A DNA stretch of 64,000 bases, from contig NZ_QJUA01000004.1 in assembly GCF_003254575.1 (NCBI RefSeq), positions 1-64,000 of the forward strand. Direction: 5' to 3'. The translations under genes and the position numbers were made by a program. The DNA comes from Mycobacterium kyogaense. Its GTDB lineage: Bacteria > Actinomycetota > Actinomycetes > Mycobacteriales > Mycobacteriaceae. How positions within the stretch are numbered: position 1 is the stretch's first letter; each line of letters starts with the position of its first letter. The notes below the pieces were generated by a model that saw only the letters and a list, made by a program, of their open reading frames with translations, was not told the DNA's origin and searched no databases. Below are positions 16,603 through 24,384 of the stretch, one piece after another.

Positions 16603-17319
16603 ATGCGTGCGGTGTTGACGTTGCCGATTTCTCCGGAATTGGACGTGGTCGAGCTGAGGGAAGCACTGGCGCCGACCACCTGGCTGCCCTCGGCCGACCC
16701 GGACGAGCCGTGGATGAAGGCTCGGGTGGATGCGCTGGTGCAGGAGTTCCCGGAGAGTCTGCGTGTTCAGCTGCAGCAGGCCGGGGTGATCTACATCCAG
16801 GTCGGGCTGACTGTCGAGGGGCTGGTCAGCTTGGAGCGTCACGGCGCAGTGATGATCCGCCTGGTCCACGACGGCAACGACGTCTCCGCGATCAAGGCCG
16901 CTGTCCACACGCTGGCCCGCCACCTACCGGACGCGCTCAAAGCGGCCACCGGCAACGACGATCTCGGATTGGAGACGGATATCGAGATCCGCCAGCGCCA
17001 TGGCGGCATCGCCGTGGCCAAGGGCGAGATCATCACCCCGCACAGGTTGCGGTTCCCGAAATACGTGCGTACCGAGCGTCCTCGCGAGTTCGCGCTGGTC
17101 TGCGTACTCGCGGGCCTACTTGCGGCGACGTTCGTGACGTCGTTGTGGCTGGCCCACCTTCACCCGATCTCGCTGAGTTGGCCCGATGTGATCCGCGGTC
17201 ACGGCGAACGGATTTCGTCCGCTCTGGTCGTGGCGCTGTTGACCATCCTGATCAACCTGCTGTTCGAATACCGTGATTGGCGCTCGGAAACCACCGAGGT
17301 GCGTTGGCTTTTCGGGTGA
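16603..17319 (+). CDS. Hypothetical protein with two C-terminal TM helices
   Basis: A 238-residue protein. A soluble N-terminal part (about 1-160, with ELREALAPTTWLPSADPDEPWMKARVDALVQEF) is followed by two hydrophobic segments (FALVCVLAGLLAATFVTSLWL and SALVVALLTILINLLF). No known domain is recognised. The start is uncertain: ATG 16603 fits the fold best, and ATGs at 16576 or 16564 are possible. The stop is 12 bp from the convergent ArsR gene. Confidence 0.6.
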   Translation: MRAVLTLPISPELDVVELREALAPTTWLPSADPDEPWMKARVDALVQEFPESLRVQLQQAGVIYIQVGLTVEGLVSLERHGAVMIRLVHDGNDVSAIKAAVHTLARHLPDALKAATGNDDLGLETDIEIRQRHGGIAVAKGEIITPHRLRFPKYVRTERPREFALVCVLAGLLAATFVTSLWLAHLHPISLSWPDVIRGHGERISSALVVALLTILINLLFEYRDWRSETTEVRWLFG

Positions 17320-17331
17320 AGCTGCACAGGG

Positions 17332-17718
17332 CTAGCGGCAGCAGTTCGGGTCCAGCACTGCGCACAGCGCGCCCAGCGCATCCGGCGCGACACGATGAAA
17401 GACGTTCATGCCCCGGCGATCTGAGGCCACGAACCCGGCACGGCGCAGCTGCGCGAGGTGATGGCTGACGGTCGACTCGGTCAACCCGAGCGCCGCCGCC
17501 AGCGCGCCGCTGTTCTCCTCGCCGGTCGCCGAGCTGAACAGCATCGACATGATCTTCACCCGAGCTGGATCTGCCAGGGCTTTCAGGCGCAGTGCCACCT
17601 GCAGCGCATCGGCATCGCTCATCGGGCCCGAGGCCACCGGCGCACAACACACCGGACCGGACATGTCGATGGTGGGCAAGCTCTTGGGCACCCACCCATA
17701 GTGCCACCATCTTGACAT
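17332..17718 (-). CDS. ArsR/SmtB family metalloregulator
   Basis: A 128-residue winged-helix repressor. The HTH core runs KALADPARVKIMSML...TESTVSHHLAQLRRAGFV (about residues 46-92). There is no ELCVCD-type cysteine pair in the recognition helix region. Instead a CC pair sits near the N-terminus (GPVCCAP) and another at the extreme C-terminus (PNCCR). This recalls actinobacterial ArsR proteins, where an N-terminal CysCys pair helps bind As(III). It is divergent from the arsenic operon across 69 bp and should repress it. Start ATG 17718 or the internal GTG near 17691 are both possible. Confidence 0.88.
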   Translation of the reverse strand: MSRWWHYGWVPKSLPTIDMSGPVCCAPVASGPMSDADALQVALRLKALADPARVKIMSMLFSSATGEENSGALAAALGLTESTVSHHLAQLRRAGFVASDRRGMNVFHRVAPDALGALCAVLDPNCCR

Positions 17719-17744
17719 TCATCACAAAGGTGGCATCGTGGGCG

Positions 17745-17775
17745 TCGTCAATACTTCGACATACGTCGTATAGGT
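17745..17775 (+). promoter_or_regulatory. Candidate ars promoter/operator
   Basis: CGACATACGTCG (17757-17768) is an imperfect palindrome directly joined to a TATAGG -10-like hexamer, 13 bases before the cadI ATG. It lies in the middle of the ArsR/cadI divergent region, where an ArsR dimer would block both promoters. Confidence 0.4.
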
Positions 17776-17787
17776 AGGGAGGCTGAT

Positions 17788-18183
17788 ATGCCCTCGACGT
17801 CCCGTATCCAACTCGCACTCAACGTCGACGACCTCGACGAGGCCATCGTGTTCTACTCCGCGCTCTTCAACACCGCCCCGGCCAAGGTCAAACCCGGCTA
17901 CGCGAACTTCGCCGTCGCAGACCCTCCGGTCAAGCTGGTGCTTCTCGAGAACCCCGGCCACGGCGGCACCATCAATCATCTTGGAGTCGAGGTCGATTCG
18001 AGCGATACCGTGCACAGCGAAATCGCTCGACTCGCCGGAGAGGGGCTGTTCACCGAGGAAGAGATCAACACCACCTGTTGCTTCGCGACCCAGGACAAGG
18101 TGTGGGTGAGTGGTCCCGCCGGAGAACGTTGGGAGGTCTACACCGTGCTCGCCGACTCGGACACCTTCGGCGCCCGCTGCTGA
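17788..18183 (+). CDS. arsI: ArsI/CadI family heavy-metal resistance glyoxalase
   Basis: A 131-residue vicinal-oxygen-chelate protein. Beta-alpha-beta repeats start RIQLALNVDDLDEAIVFYSALF; the paired cysteines of the arsenical site are in NTTCCFATQDKVWV (about residues 94-107), followed by metal ligands near NHLGVEV and the C-terminal WEVYTV. It resembles ArsI C-As lyase, which demethylates trivalent organoarsenicals, and the M. tuberculosis cadmium-inducible CadI. GGGAGG precedes ATG 17788. It is the first gene of the ars operon and overlaps the ACR3 start by one base (TGATG). Confidence 0.88.
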   Translation: MPSTSRIQLALNVDDLDEAIVFYSALFNTAPAKVKPGYANFAVADPPVKLVLLENPGHGGTINHLGVEVDSSDTVHSEIARLAGEGLFTEEEINTTCCFATQDKVWVSGPAGERWEVYTVLADSDTFGARC

Positions 18184-19265
18184 TGGCCGGCTACTCGGCC
18201 GACGCCGGCGTCGTCGACAAGCTCTCGTTCCTCGACCGATTCCTGCCGCTGTGGATCGGTGTCGCCATGGCCGGCGGGCTGCTGCTCGGTCGGCTGGTGC
18301 CTGGTCTGGACAGGGTTCTCAACGGCATTGCGGTCGATGGCATCTCGCTGCCGATCGCCCTGGGTCTTCTGATCATGATGTATCCGGTGCTCGCCAAGGT
18401 GCGTTACGACCGGCTCGACACCGTGACCGGCGACCGCAGGATGCTCGCCAGTTCCCTTGTGCTGAACTGGCTCATCGGGCCCGCGCTGATGTTCGCGCTG
18501 GCCTGGCTGCTCCTGCCCGACCTCCCGGAGTACCGCACCGGTCTCATCATCGTCGGTCTGGCCCGGTGTATCGCGATGGTCATCATCTGGAACGACCTCG
18601 CCTGCGGTGACCGGGAAGCCGCCGCCGTCCTGGTCGCCGTGAACTCCGTCTTCCAGGTCCTGATGTTCGCCGCCCTAGGCTGGTTCTACCTCTCGATCCT
18701 GCCGGGTTGGCTCGGGCTGCAGCAGACGAGCATCGACGTCTCGCCGTGGCAGATCGCGAAATCCGTCACCATCTTCCTCGGACTCCCGCTGCTCGCCGGA
18801 TATCTCTCGCGTCGGCTGGGAGAGCGGGCGAAGGGGCGAGACTGGTACGAACGGACCTTCCTGCCGAGAGTCAGCCCGTGGGCGCTGTACGGGCTGCTGT
18901 TCACCATCGTCGTCCTGTTCGCGTTGCAGGGCGCCCAGATCACCAGCCGGCCACTCGATGTCGCGCGCATCGCGCTGCCGCTGCTGGCCTACTTCGCGAT
19001 CATGTACGGCGGCGGATATCTACTCGGCGCCGCACTCGGGCTGGGCTACGAGCGCACGACGACACTGGCTTTCACCGCCGCAGGCAACAACTTCGAACTC
19101 GCGATCGCCGTCGCCATCGCAACGTTCGGCGCCACCTCGGGGCAGGCCCTCGCCGGCGTCGTCGGACCCCTCATCGAGGTTCCCGTCCTCGTCGGTCTGG
19201 TCTACGTGTCACTCGCTCTGCGCCCGCGTTTCGCCGGGCCCCGACCGGAGGCGAGGTGGGCATGA
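18183..19265 (+). CDS. acr3: ACR3 family arsenite efflux transporter
   Basis: A 360-residue inner-membrane protein with about ten hydrophobic helices. Family signatures are LPLWIGVAMAGGLLLG near the start, GLARCIAMVIIWNDLACGD (about 125-145, the conserved Cys of the arsenite path) and AAGNNFELAIAVAIATFG near the end. It exports As(III) driven by membrane potential. ATG 18183 overlaps the CadI stop; its own stop overlaps arsC (ATGA). No ArsA ATPase is present. Confidence 0.93.
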   Translation: MAGYSADAGVVDKLSFLDRFLPLWIGVAMAGGLLLGRLVPGLDRVLNGIAVDGISLPIALGLLIMMYPVLAKVRYDRLDTVTGDRRMLASSLVLNWLIGPALMFALAWLLLPDLPEYRTGLIIVGLARCIAMVIIWNDLACGDREAAAVLVAVNSVFQVLMFAALGWFYLSILPGWLGLQQTSIDVSPWQIAKSVTIFLGLPLLAGYLSRRLGERAKGRDWYERTFLPRVSPWALYGLLFTIVVLFALQGAQITSRPLDVARIALPLLAYFAIMYGGGYLLGAALGLGYERTTTLAFTAAGNNFELAIAVAIATFGATSGQALAGVVGPLIEVPVLVGLVYVSLALRPRFAGPRPEARWA

Positions 19266-19666
19266 CGCCCTCGGTGTTGTTCGTGTGCGTGAAGAACGCC
19301 GGCAAGTCACAGATGGCGGCCGCTCTCATGCGTCAGCTCGCCGGCGACTCCGTGATCGTCCATTCGGCCGGCACACGACCGGGCGAGCACGTCAACGCGC
19401 TGTCCGCGCAAGCCCTCGCCGAGGTGGGCATCGACATCAGCGCAGAGGCGCCGAAGCCGCTCGAGGACAGCATCATTCGTGAGGCCGACGTGGTCGTGAC
19501 ACTCGGCCGCGAAGCTCACCTGGAGCGGGTCCCCGGCCCTCGATTCGAAGCATGGGACACCGTCGAACCCTCCGACAGCGGCATCGACGGCATCGAGCGC
19601 ATGCGGCTGATCCGCGACGACATCGCGCGTCGCGTCCGCGTGCTCGCCGCTGGCCTAGGTGCCTGA
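19262..19666 (+). CDS. arsC: Arsenate reductase, low-MW phosphatase type
   Basis: A 134-residue LMW-PTP-fold protein. The P-loop is CVKNAGKS: nucleophile Cys9 with Lys in place of the canonical CX5R arginine. This is a variation I believe recurs in actinobacterial members. The C-terminal part carries WDTVEPSD with the general-acid Asp region. In actinobacteria such enzymes reduce arsenate using mycothiol or thioredoxin, giving As(III) for ACR3. It is the last gene of the ars operon, with an ATGA overlap. Confidence 0.85.
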   Translation: MTPSVLFVCVKNAGKSQMAAALMRQLAGDSVIVHSAGTRPGEHVNALSAQALAEVGIDISAEAPKPLEDSIIREADVVVTLGREAHLERVPGPRFEAWDTVEPSDSGIDGIERMRLIRDDIARRVRVLAAGLGA

Positions 19667-19913
19667 CGGGCTCACCGGCCTGGCGTTTTCAGCCTCATCG
19701 CAGCCCTCGGCAAGGAATCACCCACTGAGCGAATCCTTGTGGCGGGCAGGCAGTCTCCTGCAGACCTGCCGCGAACGCTTTACGTCCTCTCACGCAGGGC
19801 GTTTCATCGAGTGAAGCCTCATCACCGCGGCGAGTTCTGCAATGTCGCAGTCGGCGGTGTTCGGACGGACGCCACGGTCGTGTCGACGTCGTTCGTTGAC
19901 AAAGGATTTCACG

Positions 19914-20264
19914 ATGATGCGTGTATTCATGGCGCTGTTCATGGCAGGCCTGGCCGTGGCCACATCGGCAATTGCGCACGCGGGAGGCAACATCGGCGCC
20001 AACCCGGTGCGCCATGCTGTCAGCTGCAGCGGTCAGGAGATGGACGTGCAGAGCGACGGTGGCGCTCCGGTCAGCTGCCCGTCCAGCGGCGGCGGCGCGA
20101 AGAGCGACATCAAGCCCCAGACGATCGTCGCGAACATGGTGCCGGTGGGCGGTGGTGACCCGCACGACCTGACCGGGACCTACCCGAAGGTCAGCAGCTA
20201 CGGTGGGATCTCTGATCCGACGCCGTCGCCTCAGTACACGGGGCCGTTCCTACCGACCCAGTAG
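19914..20264 (+). CDS. Small exported protein
   Basis: A 116-residue protein with a Sec signal peptide (MMRVFMALFMAGLAVATSAIAHAG, cleavage after AHA). The mature part is Gly/Pro/Ser-rich with two cysteines (SCSGQEMDVQSDGGAPVSC) that could form a disulphide. No family is recognised, but small secreted proteins of this make-up are common in mycobacteria. ATG 19914 follows an AAAGGA about 10 bases upstream. The 247 bases upstream hold no other gene. Confidence 0.75.
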   Translation: MMRVFMALFMAGLAVATSAIAHAGGNIGANPVRHAVSCSGQEMDVQSDGGAPVSCPSSGGGAKSDIKPQTIVANMVPVGGGDPHDLTGTYPKVSSYGGISDPTPSPQYTGPFLPTQ

Positions 20265-20294
20265 CAATGACGTGATCGAAGACACCGACTGGCG

Positions 20295-21086
20295 CTACCG
20301 CTGGCTCTGCAGGATGTCGACGACCTGCTGTAGCGGGTCGGGCACCGTGGACACGGCCCCCACGAAGGGGTGCGACAGTTCGATCACGAGGAAGAGCTGC
20401 GCGCCGACGAGTGTGCCGATGATGGCCACCATCGCGTAGTGATTGGCGGGCTTCTCGACGCCGTAGATGATCGCGCAGCCCAGTAGCAGGCCGCTGGTGA
20501 CGAAGATGACGGCCCACAGTGACCACGGTGGCCCGGTATCCGTGCGGGCCTGCAGCACCCGTTCCGTGCGGTTCTTGCTCAGATCGTTGAGGTTGCTGAA
20601 AGACGTTGACAGCAGGGTCTTTTGCGCATCGGTCCGGGCTGTCACACCCTCGTACGCCGCATAGACCCGGTCCAGCGCCTGATCAGCCTCGGGGTAGAAC
20701 CGCCCGGCGTTCGATTCGTCCCACTCCGTCAACGCGGCCTTCTCATAGGCCAACAGGCTCTGGCGGATCCGGTCGCGGTCCGGCTCGTCGAACACACCGG
20801 AGTCGCGGGCGAGCTGCGCCCCGGCCGCTCCCTCGGTCCGCACCACGCCGTCGGCATGGCTGATCTGCCCCCACATGGCCGAGACGACGAAACCGATGAA
20901 GAACGCGAACACGAAACCGACGACACCGAAGGCGAACTTGGTCACGTCGTTGTGTTCGTCGCCGCGCAGATTCGGGAATCGTCGGCGCACCACCATCTGG
21001 ATCGCGACGGCCGCGCCCGCGGTGACCAGGACCATCAGGAGCAGGAGCAACCACGGCGGCACGTGCGTCACCAGCCATTGACTCAC
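20295..21086 (-). CDS. DUF4239 membrane protein
   Basis: A 263-residue protein of the DUF4239 (bestrophin-like) family. Two N-terminal TM segments (WLLLLLMVLVTAGAAVAI and FAFGVVGFVFAFFIGFVVSAMWG) are followed by a soluble helical loop and two C-terminal TM segments (LWAVIFVTSGLLLGCAIIYG and MVAIIGTLVGAQLFLVIEL). GTG 21086 is chosen because GAGGGGG precedes it and the long upstream frame has no support. Function unknown; the fold relationship suggests a channel, but this is not shown. Confidence 0.82.
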   Translation of the reverse strand: MSQWLVTHVPPWLLLLLMVLVTAGAAVAIQMVVRRRFPNLRGDEHNDVTKFAFGVVGFVFAFFIGFVVSAMWGQISHADGVVRTEGAAGAQLARDSGVFDEPDRDRIRQSLLAYEKAALTEWDESNAGRFYPEADQALDRVYAAYEGVTARTDAQKTLLSTSFSNLNDLSKNRTERVLQARTDTGPPWSLWAVIFVTSGLLLGCAIIYGVEKPANHYAMVAIIGTLVGAQLFLVIELSHPFVGAVSTVPDPLQQVVDILQSQR

Positions 21087-21223
21087 GTCGCCCCCTCGAA
21101 TCGCTGCACTTCGACCGCTGCAAACTCTAAACCGGCCGCCTGGAATACATCGCGCGACTGTGGGCACAATAGTGACAGGCTCAACAGGGATGCCTCCCTC
21201 TTTTAGCGTGCTCGAGGTACCTG

Positions 21224-22171
21224 ATGACAGTCCTGATCGATAGCGAGGACCTCGACGATGTCGAGAGATTCGTCAACGCCAACTACCACGAGGTCCGCCT
21301 GGCGCCCACCGCGAACACCTCGGCCCGCGTCCGGGTCGATCGAGCCGAACTGGGTGAACTGACCCTCGATGACTTCTCCTACGGAATCGATTTCCAGTTC
21401 GAGAGCTTCCCGACAGACGGCGTCGTCGTCTGTATGGTCCGAGCCGGCGCGGTCGTTCGCGGAACCGACGCCAAGCAGGCGGACGTCTTCGGACCGGGGG
21501 ACGTTCTTGCGGTCGGAGCGCATGACAGCGGGTTCTTCACCGGTCATGCCCACGGGCTGCAGTGCGATGCCATCGCACTCGATGCTCACCTCCTCGGCAC
21601 CGTGGCCGCCGCGCCCGGTGGCGGCGACGTGATCCGGCTGACCGCCGCGAGGCCGGTGTCGCCGATCGCCACCGCACACTTGATCAGGGCGATCCAGCAC
21701 GTCAAGCACTCCGTGATGGCAGATCCCCTCGCCGCTCGGAGCCCGTTGATCATCGGGAACGTGCGCCGTTACCTCGCCGCCGGCGTGCTCGCGGCGTTCC
21801 CCACCACCGCCCACCTCGAGACGACCGCGACCGACAGGAACGACAGCACCCCCACGCTGCTGCGGCGCGCCATCGCCTTCATCGAAGACAACGCCGAGCG
21901 CGACATCTCCATGGTCGACATCGCCAACGCCGTGTACGTGACGCCGCGGGCATTGCAGTACATGTTCCGCAAGCACTGCCATTGCACGCCCACCGAGTAC
22001 CTTCGCCGGGCCCGGCTCTCCCATGCCCACGCTGACTTGGTGGCCGGCGACCGGTCCATGGTGCGGGTCGCCGAGGTGGCGGCGCGGTGGGGCTTCTCGC
22101 ATTCCGGACGTTTCGCCGTCTACTACCGCGAGCAATACGGCGAGAGCCCGCATTCCACGCTTCGCCGTTGA
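21224..22171 (+). CDS. AraC family transcriptional regulator
   Basis: A 315-residue AraC/XylS regulator. The C-terminal HTH pair covers about 215-312 (ISMVDIANAVYVTPRALQYMFRKH and VAEVAARWGFSHSGRFAVYYREQYGESP). The N-terminal cupin-like domain contains FGPGDVLAVGAHDSGF. It is similar in design to the AraC gene at 8.7 kb but clearly diverged. It is divergent from the DUF4239 gene (137 bp). The effector is unknown. Confidence 0.92.
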   Translation: MTVLIDSEDLDDVERFVNANYHEVRLAPTANTSARVRVDRAELGELTLDDFSYGIDFQFESFPTDGVVVCMVRAGAVVRGTDAKQADVFGPGDVLAVGAHDSGFFTGHAHGLQCDAIALDAHLLGTVAAAPGGGDVIRLTAARPVSPIATAHLIRAIQHVKHSVMADPLAARSPLIIGNVRRYLAAGVLAAFPTTAHLETTATDRNDSTPTLLRRAIAFIEDNAERDISMVDIANAVYVTPRALQYMFRKHCHCTPTEYLRRARLSHAHADLVAGDRSMVRVAEVAARWGFSHSGRFAVYYREQYGESPHSTLRR

Positions 22172-22264
22172 CTTTTTGCCCTTGGGCGAGAGCGGCCGGG
22201 GGAGTTATCGTCGCCGGGTACGGTTCCGCGATGACGAGCTCGCGGCCGTGTGCGGGAGGCCGAT

Positions 22265-22540
22265 ATGCGGCTCACATACGTCACGATCCTGCCGGCCGTG
22301 ATCGGTTCCGGACTGATCGCGCTGCCGGCGGCCGCGGCCGATTGCACCAGCGCCGCCGGCACCACCGTCTGCTCCCAGGGCGACGTCCGCGGCGCCAACA
22401 CGGGGCAGGGGCCCGGCGCGATCCCCACCTACAACCCGTACCAGTGCTGGTACTGCAACAACGGCGGTTGGGGACTGACGTTCATCATCGAGCGGCCGCA
22501 TCGGCCTCACGGTGACGGCGGGGGTGGGAGAAGAGGTTGA
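22265..22540 (+). CDS. Small exported Cys-rich protein
   Basis: A 91-residue protein with signal peptide (MRLTYVTILPAVIGSGLIALPAAAADC, cleavage after AAA). The mature part has four cysteines (DCTSAAGTTVC and YQCWYC) and a His/Gly-rich end. GGGAGG stands at good distance before ATG 22265. This type is typical of short mycobacterial secreted proteins of unknown role. Its 3' end overlaps the convergent EamA gene by 34 bp. Confidence 0.75.
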   Translation: MRLTYVTILPAVIGSGLIALPAAAADCTSAAGTTVCSQGDVRGANTGQGPGAIPTYNPYQCWYCNNGGWGLTFIIERPHRPHGDGGGGRRG

Positions 22541-23415
22541 GGCGCGGCGGCTTTCGCGCGCACCGCCAGCAAGCCGCCGCCGATGACCAATGCCATGCCG
22601 AGGTACGTCGACAGTGCGGGGCGATGGTGCCAGACCAGCCAGTCGATCAGCGCGGTGAACACGATCACCGAGTAGATGAACGGACCCAGCTTCTCCGCCG
22701 GTGCGTAGCGGTAGGCGACGATGATCAGCGCTTGCGCGAGCAACTGTGCGACGCCCACGGCGAGCAACCACGGCGACGCCGCCGCGGTGATCGGCGCGAA
22801 GTCCGCGGCCGCGACTGGTACTGACATCGCCGTGGACAGCAGGAAGTAATAGAACAGGATGCGCAGTGTCGGTTCGGTGGCACTGAGCCAGCGCACCGAC
22901 ATCATCGCGACCGCAAGCAACACCGCGCCGGCGAATGCGGACAGTTCCCCGACACTCAGGCCATGGCCCTGCGGCCGCAGCACCAGCATCACCCCGGCGA
23001 AGCCGACCGCCGCGCCGAGCCACGTCGCGGTCGCCACACGTTGCCGGGTGACGGCCCAGGCGATCAGCGGCATCCACAGCGGCGCGCTGTAGGTCAGCAG
23101 CGTGGCGTTCGCCAGCGGGATCTGGGTGATCGCGAAAAACAGTGCATACCAACAGCCGGTCCCGGTGGCAGCGCGCAGCAGATGTAACCCGACCCTGCGG
23201 GTTCGCAACGCCCCCACACCGTGCCGCAGCGCAACCGGGGCCACCGCCGCCAGGCAGATCGCGTTCTGGGTCAGCAGGAGGACCCCGGTCGAGGTGTGCT
23301 GCCCCGCCACCTTCGCCAACGCGCCGACCAGAGCGACACAGAAGAACGCCGCGGTGGTGAGAAGTGCGCCCGCAGCGAGGTTTTCGGTGCGGTAGCCGCT
23401 GCGATCAGCCGGCAC
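22507..23415 (-). CDS. EamA/DMT family transporter
   Basis: A 302-residue inner-membrane protein with ten hydrophobic helices in two EamA repeats. The first repeat carries NATLLTYSAPLWMPLIAW and VGFAGVMLVLRPQG; the second contains APAEKLGPFIYSVIVFTALIDWLVW and LGMALVIGGGLLAVR. Members export amino acids or other metabolites; the substrate is unknown. The start overlaps the end of the upstream SDR gene by 11 bp, so the two are probably co-transcribed. Confidence 0.9.
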   Translation of the reverse strand: MPADRSGYRTENLAAGALLTTAAFFCVALVGALAKVAGQHTSTGVLLLTQNAICLAAVAPVALRHGVGALRTRRVGLHLLRAATGTGCWYALFFAITQIPLANATLLTYSAPLWMPLIAWAVTRQRVATATWLGAAVGFAGVMLVLRPQGHGLSVGELSAFAGAVLLAVAMMSVRWLSATEPTLRILFYYFLLSTAMSVPVAAADFAPITAAASPWLLAVGVAQLLAQALIIVAYRYAPAEKLGPFIYSVIVFTALIDWLVWHHRPALSTYLGMALVIGGGLLAVRAKAAAPQPLLPPPPSP

Positions 23416-24268
23416 TGCGACCGCCCGTCGGGGCGAGTTGCGGGGTGGAGCGCTTCATCACGCCGTTGAGCAGGCGCGGCGACACCAGATCGAGAGCCCG
23501 CAACGGCAGCATCTTGCGGGGTGCGATGCGGACCGGGCGCCGCCGTGCGGCCTCGACCATCCACTCGGCAGCCTCATCGGCACTCAGCGCGGCCAGGCCA
23601 TCGTAGGCGCGTGTCGGGGCGATCATCGGGGTGGCGACCAACGGGTAGTAAATGGTCGTCGACCGGATCCCCACGTCGGCCAATTCGTTGTCGATGACGC
23701 GACTGACCGCACTCAGTGCGGCCTTTGATGCGTTGTACACGCCGAACAGCGGCGAGGACTCCGGCATCACGCGCCAACTCGAGATGTTGATGATGTGACC
23801 GTCGCCGCGCGCCACCATCCCCGGTGCGAGACCGCGGATCAAGCGCATCGGTGCGTAGTAGTTCAGCGCGATCGTGCGTTCGACGTCGTGCCAACGGTCC
23901 AGCGATTCGAGCAGCGGTCTGCGAATGGACCGGCCGGCGTTGTTGATCAGGATGTCCACCGCGCCCGCCGCCTCCGCCAGCGCGTCCACCGCGTCGAGAT
24001 CAGCCAGGTTCGTCGGCATCGCGACCGCCTGTCCGCCCTGCGCCGTGATCCGAGCAACGACCTCGGCGAGCAGGTCAGCCCGGCGCGCCACAGCCAACAC
24101 CGTCGCTCCCTGGGCGGCCAACTTCTCTGCCGCGACCGCGCCGATGCCCGACGACGCGCCTGTCAACAGAATGCGCTTGCCTCGCAGAGGAATTGGCGCG
24201 TCGATCGACGGGAGGGGGAGCGGTCGCATGCCGGCCAGCCGGAACGCGCGGCGCAGCGGGCTCGTCAC
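23405..24268 (-). CDS. SDR family NAD(P)-dependent oxidoreductase
   Basis: A 287-residue short-chain dehydrogenase with an N-terminal extension of about 28 residues. It has TGASSGIG (about 36-43), NNAG (about 108-111), catalytic Ser in NISSW and YNASK (about 177-181). Mycobacterial members of this type (a C-terminal segment with RRPVRIAPRKMLPLRALDLVSP) are often membrane-associated and linked to lipid metabolism. The substrate is not predictable. It lies first in a two-gene unit with the EamA transporter. Confidence 0.9.
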   Translation of the reverse strand: MTSPLRRAFRLAGMRPLPLPSIDAPIPLRGKRILLTGASSGIGAVAAEKLAAQGATVLAVARRADLLAEVVARITAQGGQAVAMPTNLADLDAVDALAEAAGAVDILINNAGRSIRRPLLESLDRWHDVERTIALNYYAPMRLIRGLAPGMVARGDGHIINISSWRVMPESSPLFGVYNASKAALSAVSRVIDNELADVGIRSTTIYYPLVATPMIAPTRAYDGLAALSADEAAEWMVEAARRRPVRIAPRKMLPLRALDLVSPRLLNGVMKRSTPQLAPTGGRSAG

Positions 24269-24384
24269 CGGCCCAACTCTAGGGCCGACACGACGACGAT
24301 CTCAGCGAATTGCCGACGCGATTCGCTGACGGGGGCGTAATTTTGCCGTAACACACGCCACGGGGGTCGGCGAAGGGACACTTC

